Numbered from the stretch's first letter, positions 43,357 through 52,641 are shown. The stretch is DNA of 64,000 bases from Pedobacter kyonggii (GCF_004310665.1 NZ_SIXF01000016.1:1-64000); one strand, 5' to 3'. Program-made: numbers and translations. Notes: generated from the sequence alone by a model not told the origin.

Positions 43357-43864
43357 TTAAATTTGCACCTCGAATAAACTAACTGGCTTATGATGATAAT
43401 GTGCCGGAAGTTGATCTGTGTTGCTTAGTTCGTATAGTCCCAAAAAATCAAATCCAAATTTTTGGGTAATGTTGAATCAGTCCCTTGTTTTCACCAACAG
43501 TATCTAATCTAACAAAACGTTTACCATTTGCTTTGGCATATTCTTTTGCCCAGTTTATAATCGTACCCACCAGGTTCTGCCCCCTGAAATCAGGATTTGT
43601 AGCAATACGGTGAATGTAAATAGCTGGGTCGAGGTTCTTTTCTTCCCATATCTGGGGATCGCTAAAAGTAGTTGCCCAGATACAGGCTACCTTTCCATTA
43701 ATAATTATTTTCCATTGCCTGTTTTCCTTAATCTCTGTTTCAATCAATGAGAGTTCAAACCTGGGCCAATGAACGCTATATTTCGTTTTTTGGAAATCGG
43801 TAGCAATTTCATATAAGCGGAAGATTTCTGCTATATCATGTGTTGTGCTGTTTTCTATCTGCAT
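43357..43864 (-). pseudogene. GNAT acetyltransferase with a single-base frameshift
   Basis: The first 138 codons encode a GNAT domain (acetyl-CoA loop region HRIATNPDFRGQNLVGTIIN). The frame then stops at TGA 43448 after QHYPKIWI. Removing one A from the A run at about 43456-43460 restores KFGFDFLGLYELSNTDQLPA and continues to TAA at 43357, the expected family C-terminus. It is therefore a recent frameshift, or a sequencing error in a homopolymer. The gene starts 2 bp after the PaiB-like stop. In Bacillus the acetyltransferase PaiA pairs with PaiB, so a polyamine-type substrate is possible. Confidence 0.8.
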
Positions 43865-43866
43865 GG

Positions 43867-44478
43867 TTATGGCTTTAGGTTTTTAATAAATGGAGCGAGT
43901 TCTCTTTCTACAGCATTGTTGCTGTTTTCGAGGTGCGATACAATGTTTTTTCGTTCCTGTTCCGATTTGTTCTGGCTTAGTTTTTTCTTTCCCTGAAGAT
44001 TGCTTACCTCAATTTCGAAAGCTATAATTCCACGCATCATACCTCGTTTAAATTTTTCTGAAAGACTATCCCATTGTACGAGATATTCTTTTTCATAATA
44101 CAGAATCATTTCTTTTAACGCATGTTCTTTAGCTTCTTCATCGCTAATAATATTGGCTTTTCCATAAGCATGTACGCTAATATAATCCCATGTGGGTACA
44201 CTTTCGTGTTTTTCGTAATGGCTGGGAGAGATATAAGCGTGCGGTTCGGTGAATATAATAAGTGATGTATACTGCTCAATATATTTTACCTGCTCATTGG
44301 TTTGTGCAAAGTGGCCACTAATCAAAACCTTTCCATTTACCTCGTTTACAACAAAAGGTAGCTGAGTGGCTATGGGTAAATTATTGTAGCTGGTGATGAT
44401 CGTGGCAAAGCTATATCTCTGCATAAAGGCAATTTGCTCAGTTTGGTCATCAAACTTAAAACTATTGGATATCAACAT
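43867..44478 (-). CDS. FMN-binding PaiB-like protein
   Basis: This 203-aa protein belongs to the PaiB/FMN-binding split-barrel family: MLISNSFKFDDQTEQIAFMQ, SGHFAQTNEQVKYIEQYT, AYISPSHYE, VPTWDYISVHAYG. PaiB of Bacillus was described as a negative regulator of sporulation and protease genes; the fold suggests flavin or heme chemistry instead. It lies between EamA (30 bp upstream) and the GNAT gene (2 bp downstream) in one minus-strand operon, divergent from a MocR regulator. Confidence 0.88.
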   Translation of the reverse strand: MLISNSFKFDDQTEQIAFMQRYSFATIITSYNNLPIATQLPFVVNEVNGKVLISGHFAQTNEQVKYIEQYTSLIIFTEPHAYISPSHYEKHESVPTWDYISVHAYGKANIISDEEAKEHALKEMILYYEKEYLVQWDSLSEKFKRGMMRGIIAFEIEVSNLQGKKKLSQNKSEQERKNIVSHLENSNNAVERELAPFIKNLKP

Positions 44479-44508
44479 TTTTATTGAATTTTGAAGGGTA
44501 GATTATGT

Positions 44509-45399
44509 TTATTTGGCAAACTTTTTTGAGCCCGCAACGCAAAGAATTACGCCCATCGTAATGGCTAGCATACCCATGCTTACTTTTTCATGGAGCAGGG
44601 TAGTAGCAAGGGCCAATCCAAAAAAAGGCTGCAGAAGCTGGAGCTGTCCAACTGCTGCGGTTCCACCTTGTGCAAGCCCTCTGTACCAAAAAATAAACCC
44701 GATGAACATGCTAAAGAGTGAAATATAAGCAAGGCTCAGCCAGGCTGCAGCGCCCACTTCAGCAAATGAAACTGGCTGGTAAATGAACATTAAAGGTAAC
44801 ATTAGTGGGAGCGAGAGCACAAGTGCCCAGGAGATTACCTGCCAACCACCCAATGTTTTAGATAGTTTTGCACCTTCTGCGTAGCCAAGTCCGCATAGTA
44901 CAATTGCCAGTAACATTAAAATATCGCCGATTAGTGCGGCATTAATTCCCTGATAAATGGCGTAGCCAATTACCAGAAGGCTGCCTATAATTGAGAAAAA
45001 CCAGAATATGGGTTTAGGACGTTCGCCTCCCCGTAAAACTGCGAAAGCGGCTGTAACCATGGGCAAAAGACCTAAAAACACCAAAGAATGTGCTGAGGTA
45101 ATGTGTTGCAAAGCAAGCGCACTTAACAAGGGAAAGCCGATTACTACACCCAGTGCTACAATTACCAGCGAGATTAAATGTTTGCTTGATGGTCGTTTCT
45201 CTCTAAATGCAATTAATACCCCAAGTGCGAGCACTGCAGCTATAGTGGCACGGGCAACGGTTATAAAAATAGGGCTCATATCCATTATCGCTAACCTTGT
45301 GGCCGGCATAGAACCGCTAAAGATAAGTACGGCGATAAATCCGTTAAGCCAGCCACTTGAAATGTTTTCTTTGTTTAGCTCAATTCCTGTTTCTTTCAT
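44509..45399 (-). CDS. EamA/DMT-family exporter
   Basis: This 296-aa protein has ten TM helices in two EamA repeats (GWLNGFIAVLIFSGSMPATR at the N-terminus; GFIFWYRGLAQGGTAAVGQL and QPFFGLALATTLLHEKVS near residues 230-270). Drug/metabolite transporters of this type usually export amino acids or related metabolites. It is the first gene of the operon EamA, PaiB-like, GNAT and is divergent from the MocR gene by 94 bp, so it is probably controlled by that regulator. Confidence 0.9.
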   Translation of the reverse strand: MKETGIELNKENISSGWLNGFIAVLIFSGSMPATRLAIMDMSPIFITVARATIAAVLALGVLIAFREKRPSSKHLISLVIVALGVVIGFPLLSALALQHITSAHSLVFLGLLPMVTAAFAVLRGGERPKPIFWFFSIIGSLLVIGYAIYQGINAALIGDILMLLAIVLCGLGYAEGAKLSKTLGGWQVISWALVLSLPLMLPLMFIYQPVSFAEVGAAAWLSLAYISLFSMFIGFIFWYRGLAQGGTAAVGQLQLLQPFFGLALATTLLHEKVSMGMLAITMGVILCVAGSKKFAK

Positions 45400-45461
45400 G
45401 TCTTTTCATTTCTTAAATCAAAGGTGCAAAGCTAAAAGCCATAAATACAGTATCAGTTTTG

Positions 45462-45469
45462 TATATTTG
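45462..45469 (+). promoter_or_regulatory. Candidate -7 element of the mocR gene
   Basis: TATATTTG fits TAnnTTTG and lies 24 bp before the MocR start. It is flanked by ATACAG (45445) and ATACAG (45475), a direct repeat 30 bp apart that could be a MocR site overlapping the promoter. Confidence 0.45.
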
Positions 45470-45493
45470 TATGGATACAGTTTTTTGTCGATT

Positions 45494-46906
45494 ATGGAAA
45501 AGGTTTACAGGTACAATGAAATAGCAAGCGGAATTGCCACACAGATTAGAGACGGTATTCTGCAATCGGGAGATAAACTTCCTTCTGTTCGAATGCTCTG
45601 CAAAGAATATGCAGTTGGTATGAATACGGCAAAACGTGTGTTTTTGGAACTGGAAGCACAATCGTTGGTAGAAGCTAAGCCACAATCGGGTTTCTTTGTA
45701 AGCAACCGTAGGGTAGAACGACTTCCATTACCTGCAGTTAGTAAACCGTCACTAATTGCAAATCACCATGAACCGAGCGAACTGAGTACCCAGGTGTATT
45801 CTAGCATTGGTCGCGATGATTTAACCCTCTTTTCAATCGGTGTCCCATCAGGAAGCCTGTTGCCATTGGCAAAGCTCAAAAAAGAGATACTTTATGCTAC
45901 ACGGGCGCTTAAAGAAGGGGGGACGGAATATGAACCACTTCAGGGCAATGTTAAATTACGCAGAATGGTTGCAGTGCGATCGTTAGGCTGGGGAGGAAAC
46001 CTTCATGAAGATGATCTGATTACTACCGCAGGTGGAGTGAATGCATTGTCTTTTTGCCTGATGGCCTTAGGCAAACCTGGCGATACTGTGGCCATAGAAA
46101 GTCCCTGTTATCCCGGAATTCTCCAGCTGGTAATCAGTTTAGGTTTAAAAGTACTCGAATTGCCCACGCATCCGGTTACGGGCATTGAGATAGATGCACT
46201 TAGGAAAGTGGTGTCGAAAATTGATATTTGCCTGTTAATTCCCAATTTTAATACACCTTTGGGTAGCTGTATGCCTGATGCGCATAAAAAAGAAGTTGTT
46301 CAGCTTTTGGCATCAAATGATATTCCGCTTATTGAAGATGATATTTATGGTGATCTTTATTTCGGTACGCATCGACCAAGATGCTGCAAATCATTTGATA
46401 CTGAAGGCAATGTGCTGTGGTGTAGCGCTGTTTCGAAAACCTTGGCACCAGGATACCGTGTAGGCTGGGTAGCTCCTGGAAAATATAAAGAAAAACTACT
46501 TAAATTAAAACTGGTGCATGCCCTTGCCTCAACTTCTGTTATTCACGAAGCTGTTGGCAATTTTCTAAAAACTGGTCGGTATGATCGCCATTTGCATCAG
46601 CTCCGTCGTACCTTACAGCAGAACTATAAGCATTTTATCGATGCGGTTACCGAATATTTTCCAGAGGGTACAAAAACAACCCGGCCGCAAGGTGGACTGG
46701 CTATATGGATAGAATTTAACAAAGAAGTTGATGCGGTAAAACTATATGAACTGGCCATGAAACAAAAAATCAGCATTGCTCCTGGCCCGATGTTTACGTT
46801 GCAAGACCAATATCAGAACTGTATCCGCCTCTGTATCGGCCTTCCATGGTCTGATGAGCTTAAATTTAAACTGAAACAGTTAGGCAATCTGGCGAAAATG
46901 ATGTGA
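45494..46906 (+). CDS. MocR/PdxR-type GntR-aminotransferase fusion regulator
   Basis: This 470-aa protein has a GntR winged helix (residues 1-70: IASGIATQIRDGILQSGDKL and PSVRMLCKEYAVGMNTAKRV) and a fold-type I aminotransferase domain (about 100-470). The PLP lysine lies in CSAVSKTLAPGYRVGW, and the PLP-phosphate arginine follows. MocR proteins sense PLP adducts and control vitamin B6 or amino-acid genes. The start is ATG at 45494; a frame extending further upstream runs antisense through the EamA gene and is not credible. It is divergent from EamA, its likely target. Confidence 0.92.
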   Translation: MEKVYRYNEIASGIATQIRDGILQSGDKLPSVRMLCKEYAVGMNTAKRVFLELEAQSLVEAKPQSGFFVSNRRVERLPLPAVSKPSLIANHHEPSELSTQVYSSIGRDDLTLFSIGVPSGSLLPLAKLKKEILYATRALKEGGTEYEPLQGNVKLRRMVAVRSLGWGGNLHEDDLITTAGGVNALSFCLMALGKPGDTVAIESPCYPGILQLVISLGLKVLELPTHPVTGIEIDALRKVVSKIDICLLIPNFNTPLGSCMPDAHKKEVVQLLASNDIPLIEDDIYGDLYFGTHRPRCCKSFDTEGNVLWCSAVSKTLAPGYRVGWVAPGKYKEKLLKLKLVHALASTSVIHEAVGNFLKTGRYDRHLHQLRRTLQQNYKHFIDAVTEYFPEGTKTTRPQGGLAIWIEFNKEVDAVKLYELAMKQKISIAPGPMFTLQDQYQNCIRLCIGLPWSDELKFKLKQLGNLAKMM

Positions 46907-46923
46907 TCGGATTCGCAAATCCT

Positions 46924-48180
46924 TTATTGGTCAACTGCAGGGAGAAAAACAATCTTAAAAACATGATAACCCCGATCAAAACGGTAAGTAATATCCCAGC
47001 GATACCTTTTGCAGACCTGTTTAACAATAGGTAAGCCTAAACCATTGCCAGTATAACCTACCTTTTTTTTGCCAAAACGGGTGAATAGTTTAGATTCCTC
47101 AAAATCGAGCGGATAACCGGGATTTGAAAAAGTAAAACCGTTATTGTCCAGTTTTATGGTTGAGGTTGCACCTGGAGTAGCATAATCTAACATATTGGAA
47201 AGCAGGTTGGATATGAGTACTTCCATTAGTAAAGGACTGGCTTTAACTTCATGAGCAGTTAATTCTAGCTTAAGGTCGATATTTCTATGCTTAATAATAT
47301 CTTCAAGCTGCTCAACCTGCTGAAGGATTGTTTTTTTCAGATCAAGGGCACCTTCATCCGGGAATACCTGGTTTTCTATTTTGGCCAGTAGCAAAAGTCC
47401 TTTGTTTACTTTGCTTAATCTACCAATAGCAGCCTTTGCATCCGAAATATACCTGGCCATATCCTCATCAAGCGGGTATTGACTTATGCTTTCTAGCCTT
47501 GTACGTACAATACTTAAGGGAGTCTGTATCTCATGCGAAGCATTTTCGGTAAACTCTTTTAATGCCTGGTATTCTCCTTTGGCACGTTCGGTAAGTTCGT
47601 TTATAGCCAGGTTAAATTCTTTAAACTCACTGATGTTCGAACCAACCAGTTCGAGTTTCTCGTTCGAAGAAACCGAATAAAGCTTTAAGCGTTCGAGATT
47701 TTGTAAAAAAGGCCAAAGCAGTTTGCGGTTCGAAAAGTAATTGATGATTGAACCTACTACAACAATCATGATGGCAATTAGAACAAAAATAAAAATAATA
47801 GCCTTCGAGTAACCATCCCATCCAATATGTGTGGTCATTACCTCGATCATATAAACCTGCCCGTTAATTAATCTGGGCTGACGCAAAATATAATAACCCT
47901 CGTCCTTTTTTTGAATATCATCATAAATCAACGTATCCTTAAAAACCGGATTTATCATCAAGTGTTCAGTAGGTACAATTTCAGTTTTAACTAATGGAAA
48001 ATTAACTTTTCTGCCTTGACTGATTTCTTTGGTTACCATCGACTCTTGTAACTGCAACTGTTCTTTTATTTCTTCGTAAATCTGAAGATATAAAAAACCA
48101 TAGAGTAAAAATCCTGTAACAAGCAATACACCTATTGTTAGCCAGAAGTAGTTAATAATGGTTCTGGACAGTAGTTTCAT
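46924..48180 (-). CDS. Two-component sensor histidine kinase
   Basis: This 418-aa protein has TM helices at about 11-33 and 126-148, with a periplasmic sensor of about 90 residues between them. A HAMP-like linker, a HisKA domain with ASHEIQTPLS (phosphorylated H216) and an HATPase domain with LISNLLSNMLDYA and GNGLGLPIVKQVC follow. It phosphorylates the response regulator whose TAA stop overlaps its ATG (TAATG). The pair is divergent from the DUF4856/imelysin/HTTM/receptor operon and may control it; that is inferred from position. Confidence 0.93.
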   Translation of the reverse strand: MKLLSRTIINYFWLTIGVLLVTGFLLYGFLYLQIYEEIKEQLQLQESMVTKEISQGRKVNFPLVKTEIVPTEHLMINPVFKDTLIYDDIQKKDEGYYILRQPRLINGQVYMIEVMTTHIGWDGYSKAIIFIFVLIAIMIVVVGSIINYFSNRKLLWPFLQNLERLKLYSVSSNEKLELVGSNISEFKEFNLAINELTERAKGEYQALKEFTENASHEIQTPLSIVRTRLESISQYPLDEDMARYISDAKAAIGRLSKVNKGLLLLAKIENQVFPDEGALDLKKTILQQVEQLEDIIKHRNIDLKLELTAHEVKASPLLMEVLISNLLSNMLDYATPGATSTIKLDNNGFTFSNPGYPLDFEESKLFTRFGKKKVGYTGNGLGLPIVKQVCKRYRWDITYRFDRGYHVFKIVFLPAVDQ

Positions 48181-48854
48181 TAACTAACAAATTTATAGCC
48201 CATTCCCCATACCGTTTTAATGTAATCTTTACCGCTTACCTGGATCAGTTTTTTTCTCAGGTTCATAAGGTGTACGTAAATCGCATCAAAATTATCTGCA
48301 TCACCATAGTTATCGCCCCATATATGCTCAGCTATGGATGCTTTTCCAACCACACGGTTTTTGTTGATCACGAAATAAATGAGCAAGAGAAATTCTTTTT
48401 TGGTTAAGTTGATCGGAAGATCATTGTAATAAAGCTCTTTCGAACCAGTATCTATCGAGAAATTATCAAAAGTGATTATTTCGTTACCCTTAAGCGATTT
48501 TCTTCGGTAAAGTGCATTAATACGTGCATTAAGCTCTTCCAGGTAAAAAGGTTTGGTTAGATAATCATCTGCTCCGGTATTTAATCCTTGAATTTTGTCG
48601 CCAAGGGAGTTTTTTGCAGATACAATCATAATCCCTGTATCGCTTTGTGTCGACCTGATCTGCGGGATTAAATCCATGCCACTGCCATCAGGAAGTGTAA
48701 TATCCACTACAATCCCATCGTATCGATGTGAGTTGATTTTGATCATGGCCTGATCGTAATTCTTGGCCTGTTCACAGATACAGCCATTGGAAGAGAAGTA
48801 ATTAACCATTTCTTCGAGCAGCACGGGCTCATCTTCAATAAATAGGAGTTTCAT
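48180..48854 (-). CDS. OmpR/PhoB-type response regulator
   Basis: This 224-aa protein has a receiver domain with the acidic pair E7-D8, phosphorylated D51 (VVDITLPDGSG) and switch lysine in YLTKPF. It also has a C-terminal winged helix (about 128-222: LTKKEFLLLIYFVINKN and a VYVHLMNLRKKL-type recognition region). It is cotranscribed with its kinase. Its start lies 145 bp from the divergent DUF4856 gene. The gap between them has AT-rich CTTAAR-type repeats (CTTAAAAAACTT, CTTAAGAATTTC) that could be its target, weakly supported. Confidence 0.93.
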   Translation of the reverse strand: MKLLFIEDEPVLLEEMVNYFSSNGCICEQAKNYDQAMIKINSHRYDGIVVDITLPDGSGMDLIPQIRSTQSDTGIMIVSAKNSLGDKIQGLNTGADDYLTKPFYLEELNARINALYRRKSLKGNEIITFDNFSIDTGSKELYYNDLPINLTKKEFLLLIYFVINKNRVVGKASIAEHIWGDNYGDADNFDAIYVHLMNLRKKLIQVSGKDYIKTVWGMGYKFVS

Positions 48855-48999
48855 AATTAGTTGTGTTTTTTGAAAAAAAACTTAAAAAACTTCAAATCTT
48901 AAGAATTTCTTTAGAAACGGTTTTAATCTTTGCACAAGAATAAGGCTTATTTAGACTTAATACAAATTAAAAATCAATAAAGTTATATAATCAGTGAAA

Positions 49000-50100
49000 A
49001 TGAAAAACAAATACTTTAAACACTCTGCATTAGTAGCCCTTGCAGTTCTAAGCCTTGCATCATGTAAAAAAGATAAGGTTGAAGAAGAAGTTATTGCTCC
49101 TTATGACGTACCAAAAACTTATAATTTTAGCGATGCTAAATATTCTAGTTCATCAAGTAGAGTAAGAATGTGGTTAGAGCAAAATACTTATGCAGGAACT
49201 GGAAACACTGGTGCTGCAGCTTTAAGCACTACAAAAGCAAACGATTTTTGGAACAATACCAACAATCCTTTTACTGATGCCACGCTAAATACTTCTGGAG
49301 TAAACATAGCTGGAAAAATTACTGACGGACCAACTTATAAAGCCTATTTTGATGGATTAGTTGCTACTAGCCAGTCTTTAGGAGCTACTGTAGCTACTAA
49401 TGGAAGCGCAGGCTTTGTTAGCCGTACTGCCACCGGTAAAATAGCTGTTGATGCGAAAGGTGTAGAATATACCCAAGCCATTGCAAAAGGTTTAATGGGA
49501 AGTTTATTCTTTAAGCAGGCTGTTGATTTATTAATTGCTGTAAAAGCAGATGCTACCATTGAATTACAAAAACAACATTTTGACGAAGCATTTGGTTATT
49601 TAGCTGTACCTGTAAATTACGATCCGAATGCTACTTACGCCAATACGCTTCCAGCGGCTGAAAGACCTTTAGCTTGGGGCGGATATTTAGCCGAACGGGG
49701 TAAAGATATTAAAGCTGGTGAGGTAATTTTCAACGCCTTCTTAAAAGGAAGAGCTGCAATTGGAGCTAAAGATGTTAAAGTACGTGATGAGCAAATTAAT
49801 ATCATTTTAGAAAAGTGGGAACAATTAGCTGCGGCTGCTGCACTGGCATACGTTACTTCACCTACTACTGGCGATGTTGGTTTAGGATTATGGCCAGGTG
49901 CTAAATTCCATGCCTTATCAGAAGGTTGGGGTTTCATCGCTACATTTAAATACAGACCAGCAACCAGTAAACTTAGTGCAGCAAATTTCACAAAGTTGAA
50001 TGATATTATTAATACCAGCTTTTATACATTGTTAAATGAGCCTGGTTATCCTAAACTAGTTGAAGCTCAAGGAATATTAAAAGCAACATACGGTCTTTAA
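49000..50100 (+). CDS. DUF4856 lipoprotein
   Basis: This 366-aa protein has a lipoprotein signal ending LSLASCKKDKVEEE (acidic and lysine residues after Cys, as in surface-exported lipoproteins of this phylum). The mature part matches DUF4856: YDVPKTYNFSDAKYSS, then helical segments with HFDEAFGYLAVP and LSEGWGFIATFKY. The function is unknown; from the all-helical pattern a relation to imelysin-type proteins is possible. ATG at 49000 was preferred to a GTG two codons earlier. It is the first gene of the operon DUF4856, imelysin, HTTM, TonB-dependent receptor. Confidence 0.88.
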   Translation: MKNKYFKHSALVALAVLSLASCKKDKVEEEVIAPYDVPKTYNFSDAKYSSSSSRVRMWLEQNTYAGTGNTGAAALSTTKANDFWNNTNNPFTDATLNTSGVNIAGKITDGPTYKAYFDGLVATSQSLGATVATNGSAGFVSRTATGKIAVDAKGVEYTQAIAKGLMGSLFFKQAVDLLIAVKADATIELQKQHFDEAFGYLAVPVNYDPNATYANTLPAAERPLAWGGYLAERGKDIKAGEVIFNAFLKGRAAIGAKDVKVRDEQINIILEKWEQLAAAAALAYVTSPTTGDVGLGLWPGAKFHALSEGWGFIATFKYRPATSKLSAANFTKLNDIINTSFYTLLNEPGYPKLVEAQGILKATYGL

Positions 50101-50131
50101 TATTTAGATAAAAACATAATTTATATCGAAG

Positions 50132-50162
50132 CTCTCTGTACAATAAAGTACAGAGAGTTTTT
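50132..50162 (+). terminator. Terminator or attenuator inside the imelysin operon
   Basis: CTCTCTGTAC and GTACAGAGAG form a 10-bp perfect stem with a 6-base loop, followed by five T. It lies between the DUF4856 stop and the imelysin start and would lower expression of the downstream genes relative to DUF4856. Confidence 0.85.
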
Positions 50163-50180
50163 GAATTTTTTAAAAAAAAA

Positions 50181-51299
50181 ATGACGGGTAGAATAAATAA
50201 AACAGGAATTTTTGCTTTGTCGGCTTTATTGATTCTTTTTTACATTTCGTGTTCTAAAAAAAGTAATCCGACCGATGAACCGGCAGCGAATGGTTTTGAT
50301 AAAACAGCAATGTTAACCAATTACGCCGATAATTTAATTATACCGGCCTACGAGCAGACTCAAGCAAAGCTAACTTTGCTGCAAACTACTGTGAATACCT
50401 TTTTGGCTACACCAAACCCAACCACTCAAACTGCATTAAAGGCTGTTTTTAAGGATAGTTATTTGCAGATTGAACGTATTTCTGTACTGGAGTTTGGTCC
50501 TTCACGAAATAATGCTTTCATTGGTTTTATCAATACATTGCCTGCCAATACCATGAAAAAAGTTGGTGAAAAAACCGATTTAGCAATAATGGAAGAGAAT
50601 ATTGCCAGTGGCAGTTGGAATCTGGTACAAAACTCCGCCATACACCAACAAGGTTTCCCTGCTTTAGATTATTTGTTTTTCGCTAATGATGCTGTTGCAA
50701 AATTTACAGATGCCAACAGTGCCAACCGCAAAAAATACGTGCAAGATGTGCTGAACAGGATAAAAAGCCTGTTAGATCAAACGTTAAGCAACTGGAAAAG
50801 CACTTACCGCAGTCAGTTTATAGCAAACACAAAAAGCGACTCGGGCAGTCCGATTAGTTATATGTTAAACCAGTTTGCCTACGAAATGGATATGCTTAAA
50901 GGTCCACGCATTGGCTGGCCTTTTGGTACACAATCTGGTGGCGTTCAATTTCCTGAGCTTTGTGAAGCTTATTATTCTGGCCTATCGCTTGATTTAGCTA
51001 TTGAGAATATGAACAGCCTTAAAAATATGTTTACAGGTAATAATAGCGGTAAAGGAATTTCCGATCTGTTGACAGCACTTGGGAACAAGCAGCTAAAAGA
51101 CGAAATATTAAATCAATTTAGTGTAGTCGATGCGAAATTAAAAGCCATTCCGGCTCCATTATCATCAGCACTAGCAAATAACAAACCCGCTATTGAAGAT
51201 GCAAACAAAGAAATACAGCTTTTATTAAGGTTGATCAAAACCGATGCGGTATCTAAATTAGGTGTGCAAATTTCTTATGTAGACAATGACGGCGATTAA
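50181..51299 (+). CDS. Imelysin-family (M75) lipoprotein
   Basis: This 372-aa protein has a lipoprotein signal ending FYISCSKKS (Cys24). The imelysin-like helical bundle (about 45-355) shows NYADNLIIPAYEQTQ, FGPSRNN and HQQGFPALDYLFF. The family includes the IrpA/EfeO-type proteins associated with iron uptake. The classic HxxE motif of peptidase M75 could not be identified with certainty, so proteolysis is not claimed. The stop overlaps the HTTM start by 14 bp, indicating translational coupling. Its location in the same operon as a TonB-dependent receptor supports a role in binding a metal at the outer membrane. Confidence 0.88.
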   Translation: MTGRINKTGIFALSALLILFYISCSKKSNPTDEPAANGFDKTAMLTNYADNLIIPAYEQTQAKLTLLQTTVNTFLATPNPTTQTALKAVFKDSYLQIERISVLEFGPSRNNAFIGFINTLPANTMKKVGEKTDLAIMEENIASGSWNLVQNSAIHQQGFPALDYLFFANDAVAKFTDANSANRKKYVQDVLNRIKSLLDQTLSNWKSTYRSQFIANTKSDSGSPISYMLNQFAYEMDMLKGPRIGWPFGTQSGGVQFPELCEAYYSGLSLDLAIENMNSLKNMFTGNNSGKGISDLLTALGNKQLKDEILNQFSVVDAKLKAIPAPLSSALANNKPAIEDANKEIQLLLRLIKTDAVSKLGVQISYVDNDGD

Positions 51300-52638
51300 C
51301 AAAGCCATAAAATGGATACAATTACCCGTATCTGTTGCACCATTAATTACTTTTCGAATATTATTTGGCAGCATGATGCTGCTAAGTACTATTCGTTTTT
51401 GGCTTAACGGGTGGATTACCACACAATACGTTACGCCAAAATATCATTTTACTTTTATTGGATTTAATTGGGTGCAACCACTAGATAATGTGGGTATGCA
51501 CCTGATTTTTGTATGTATAGCCATATCTGCCTTTGCCATTGCGATAGGCTTTTGGTATCGTTTTGCCATTATAACCTTTTTTTTGCTGTTTACCTACGTA
51601 GAGCTGATAGATGTAACCTATTATTTAAACCACTATTATTTTATAAGTGTAGTTAGTTTTATTATGATCTGGTTGCCGGCAGGCCGTTTTTTTTCTATAG
51701 ACGTAAAGTTAAATCCTACTATACAGGTAACCGAGGTGCCAAGGTGGACAGTTGGCGCAATTAGACTACAATTGGCTATTGTTTATATTTTTGCCGGTCT
51801 TGCAAAACTAAATCCCGATTGGTTGTTACAAGCCCAGCCGATGAAAATCTGGCTACCAACAAAAAGCCATTTGCCCATTATTGGAGATTTGATGTATAAG
51901 GAGTGGATGGCGTATTTATTTAGCTGGTTCGGGGCATTTTACGATTTGTTTATCGTGTTTTTTTTGATAAACCGTAAGACACGTTTTATAGCTTACCTTG
52001 TCGTATTGGTTTTTCATATTGCCACAGCCATATTTTTTCCAGCCATAGGCATGTTCCCTTACATAATGGTTGTAAGTACATTGATTTTTTTCAGTGGCAG
52101 CTTTCACCTTAAATTACTAGGTTTTTTTAATCGTTCTGTTCATGATTTTAAGAACAGGCATATACTTTACAAACCTGTTTCCAAAAAAAACATTTTAACT
52201 TTTTTGGGGATATTTTTTATTGTACAGATCATCATTCCTTTCAGGTATTTGGCTTACCCGGGGCCGTTGTTTTGGACAGAAGAAGGTTATCGGTTTTCGT
52301 GGCGGGTAATGCTGATGGAAAAAGTAGGCACAGCAACTTTTTATGTCCGCGAAAAAGCAACGGGGAAAACCTATGAGGTAAACAATACTGCTTTTCTGAG
52401 CACCCAACAAGAAAAGATGATGGCCACACAGCCCGATCTTATTTTAAGGTATGCACATTATCTTAATCATATTTATACCCAAAAAGGCATAAAACAACCA
52501 CAGGTTTATGCCCAGATTTATGTAACCCTAAATGGCCATAGATCTGCTGCCTTTATTGATAGTAACATTGATTTGGCCAGTCAGTCCCTTAGTTTTAAAC
52601 ATTATAAATGGATTTTGCCATTTAATTCCAAACCTTAG
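51286..52638 (+). CDS. HTTM-domain membrane protein related to vitamin K-dependent gamma-carboxylase
   Basis: This 450-aa protein has an N-terminal HTTM domain with several TM helices (about 15-300) and a C-terminal periplasmic beta-rich part (about 300-450). Two residues essential in human gamma-glutamyl carboxylase are conserved in context: H116 in TYYLNHYYF and K174 in AGLAKLNPDW (human His160 and the catalytic base Lys218). The human enzyme oxidises vitamin K hydroquinone and carboxylates Glu to Gla, a calcium ligand. Bacteroidota use menaquinone, a possible cosubstrate. The gene is translationally coupled to imelysin and 3 bp before the receptor. A substrate among the neighbouring lipoproteins is an inference. 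Confidence 0.85.
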   Translation: MTAINKAIKWIQLPVSVAPLITFRILFGSMMLLSTIRFWLNGWITTQYVTPKYHFTFIGFNWVQPLDNVGMHLIFVCIAISAFAIAIGFWYRFAIITFFLLFTYVELIDVTYYLNHYYFISVVSFIMIWLPAGRFFSIDVKLNPTIQVTEVPRWTVGAIRLQLAIVYIFAGLAKLNPDWLLQAQPMKIWLPTKSHLPIIGDLMYKEWMAYLFSWFGAFYDLFIVFFLINRKTRFIAYLVVLVFHIATAIFFPAIGMFPYIMVVSTLIFFSGSFHLKLLGFFNRSVHDFKNRHILYKPVSKKNILTFLGIFFIVQIIIPFRYLAYPGPLFWTEEGYRFSWRVMLMEKVGTATFYVREKATGKTYEVNNTAFLSTQQEKMMATQPDLILRYAHYLNHIYTQKGIKQPQVYAQIYVTLNGHRSAAFIDSNIDLASQSLSFKHYKWILPFNSKP

Positions 52639-52641
52639 TTT

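Noticed and set aside
45008-45493. 162-codon N-terminal extension of the MocR protein
   Set aside because: It is antisense to the EamA gene; the winged helix starts right after ATG at 45494.
48880-48960. Response-regulator boxes in the gap before DUF4856
   Set aside because: CTTAAR-like repeats are visible, but the region is so AT-rich that they could be chance.
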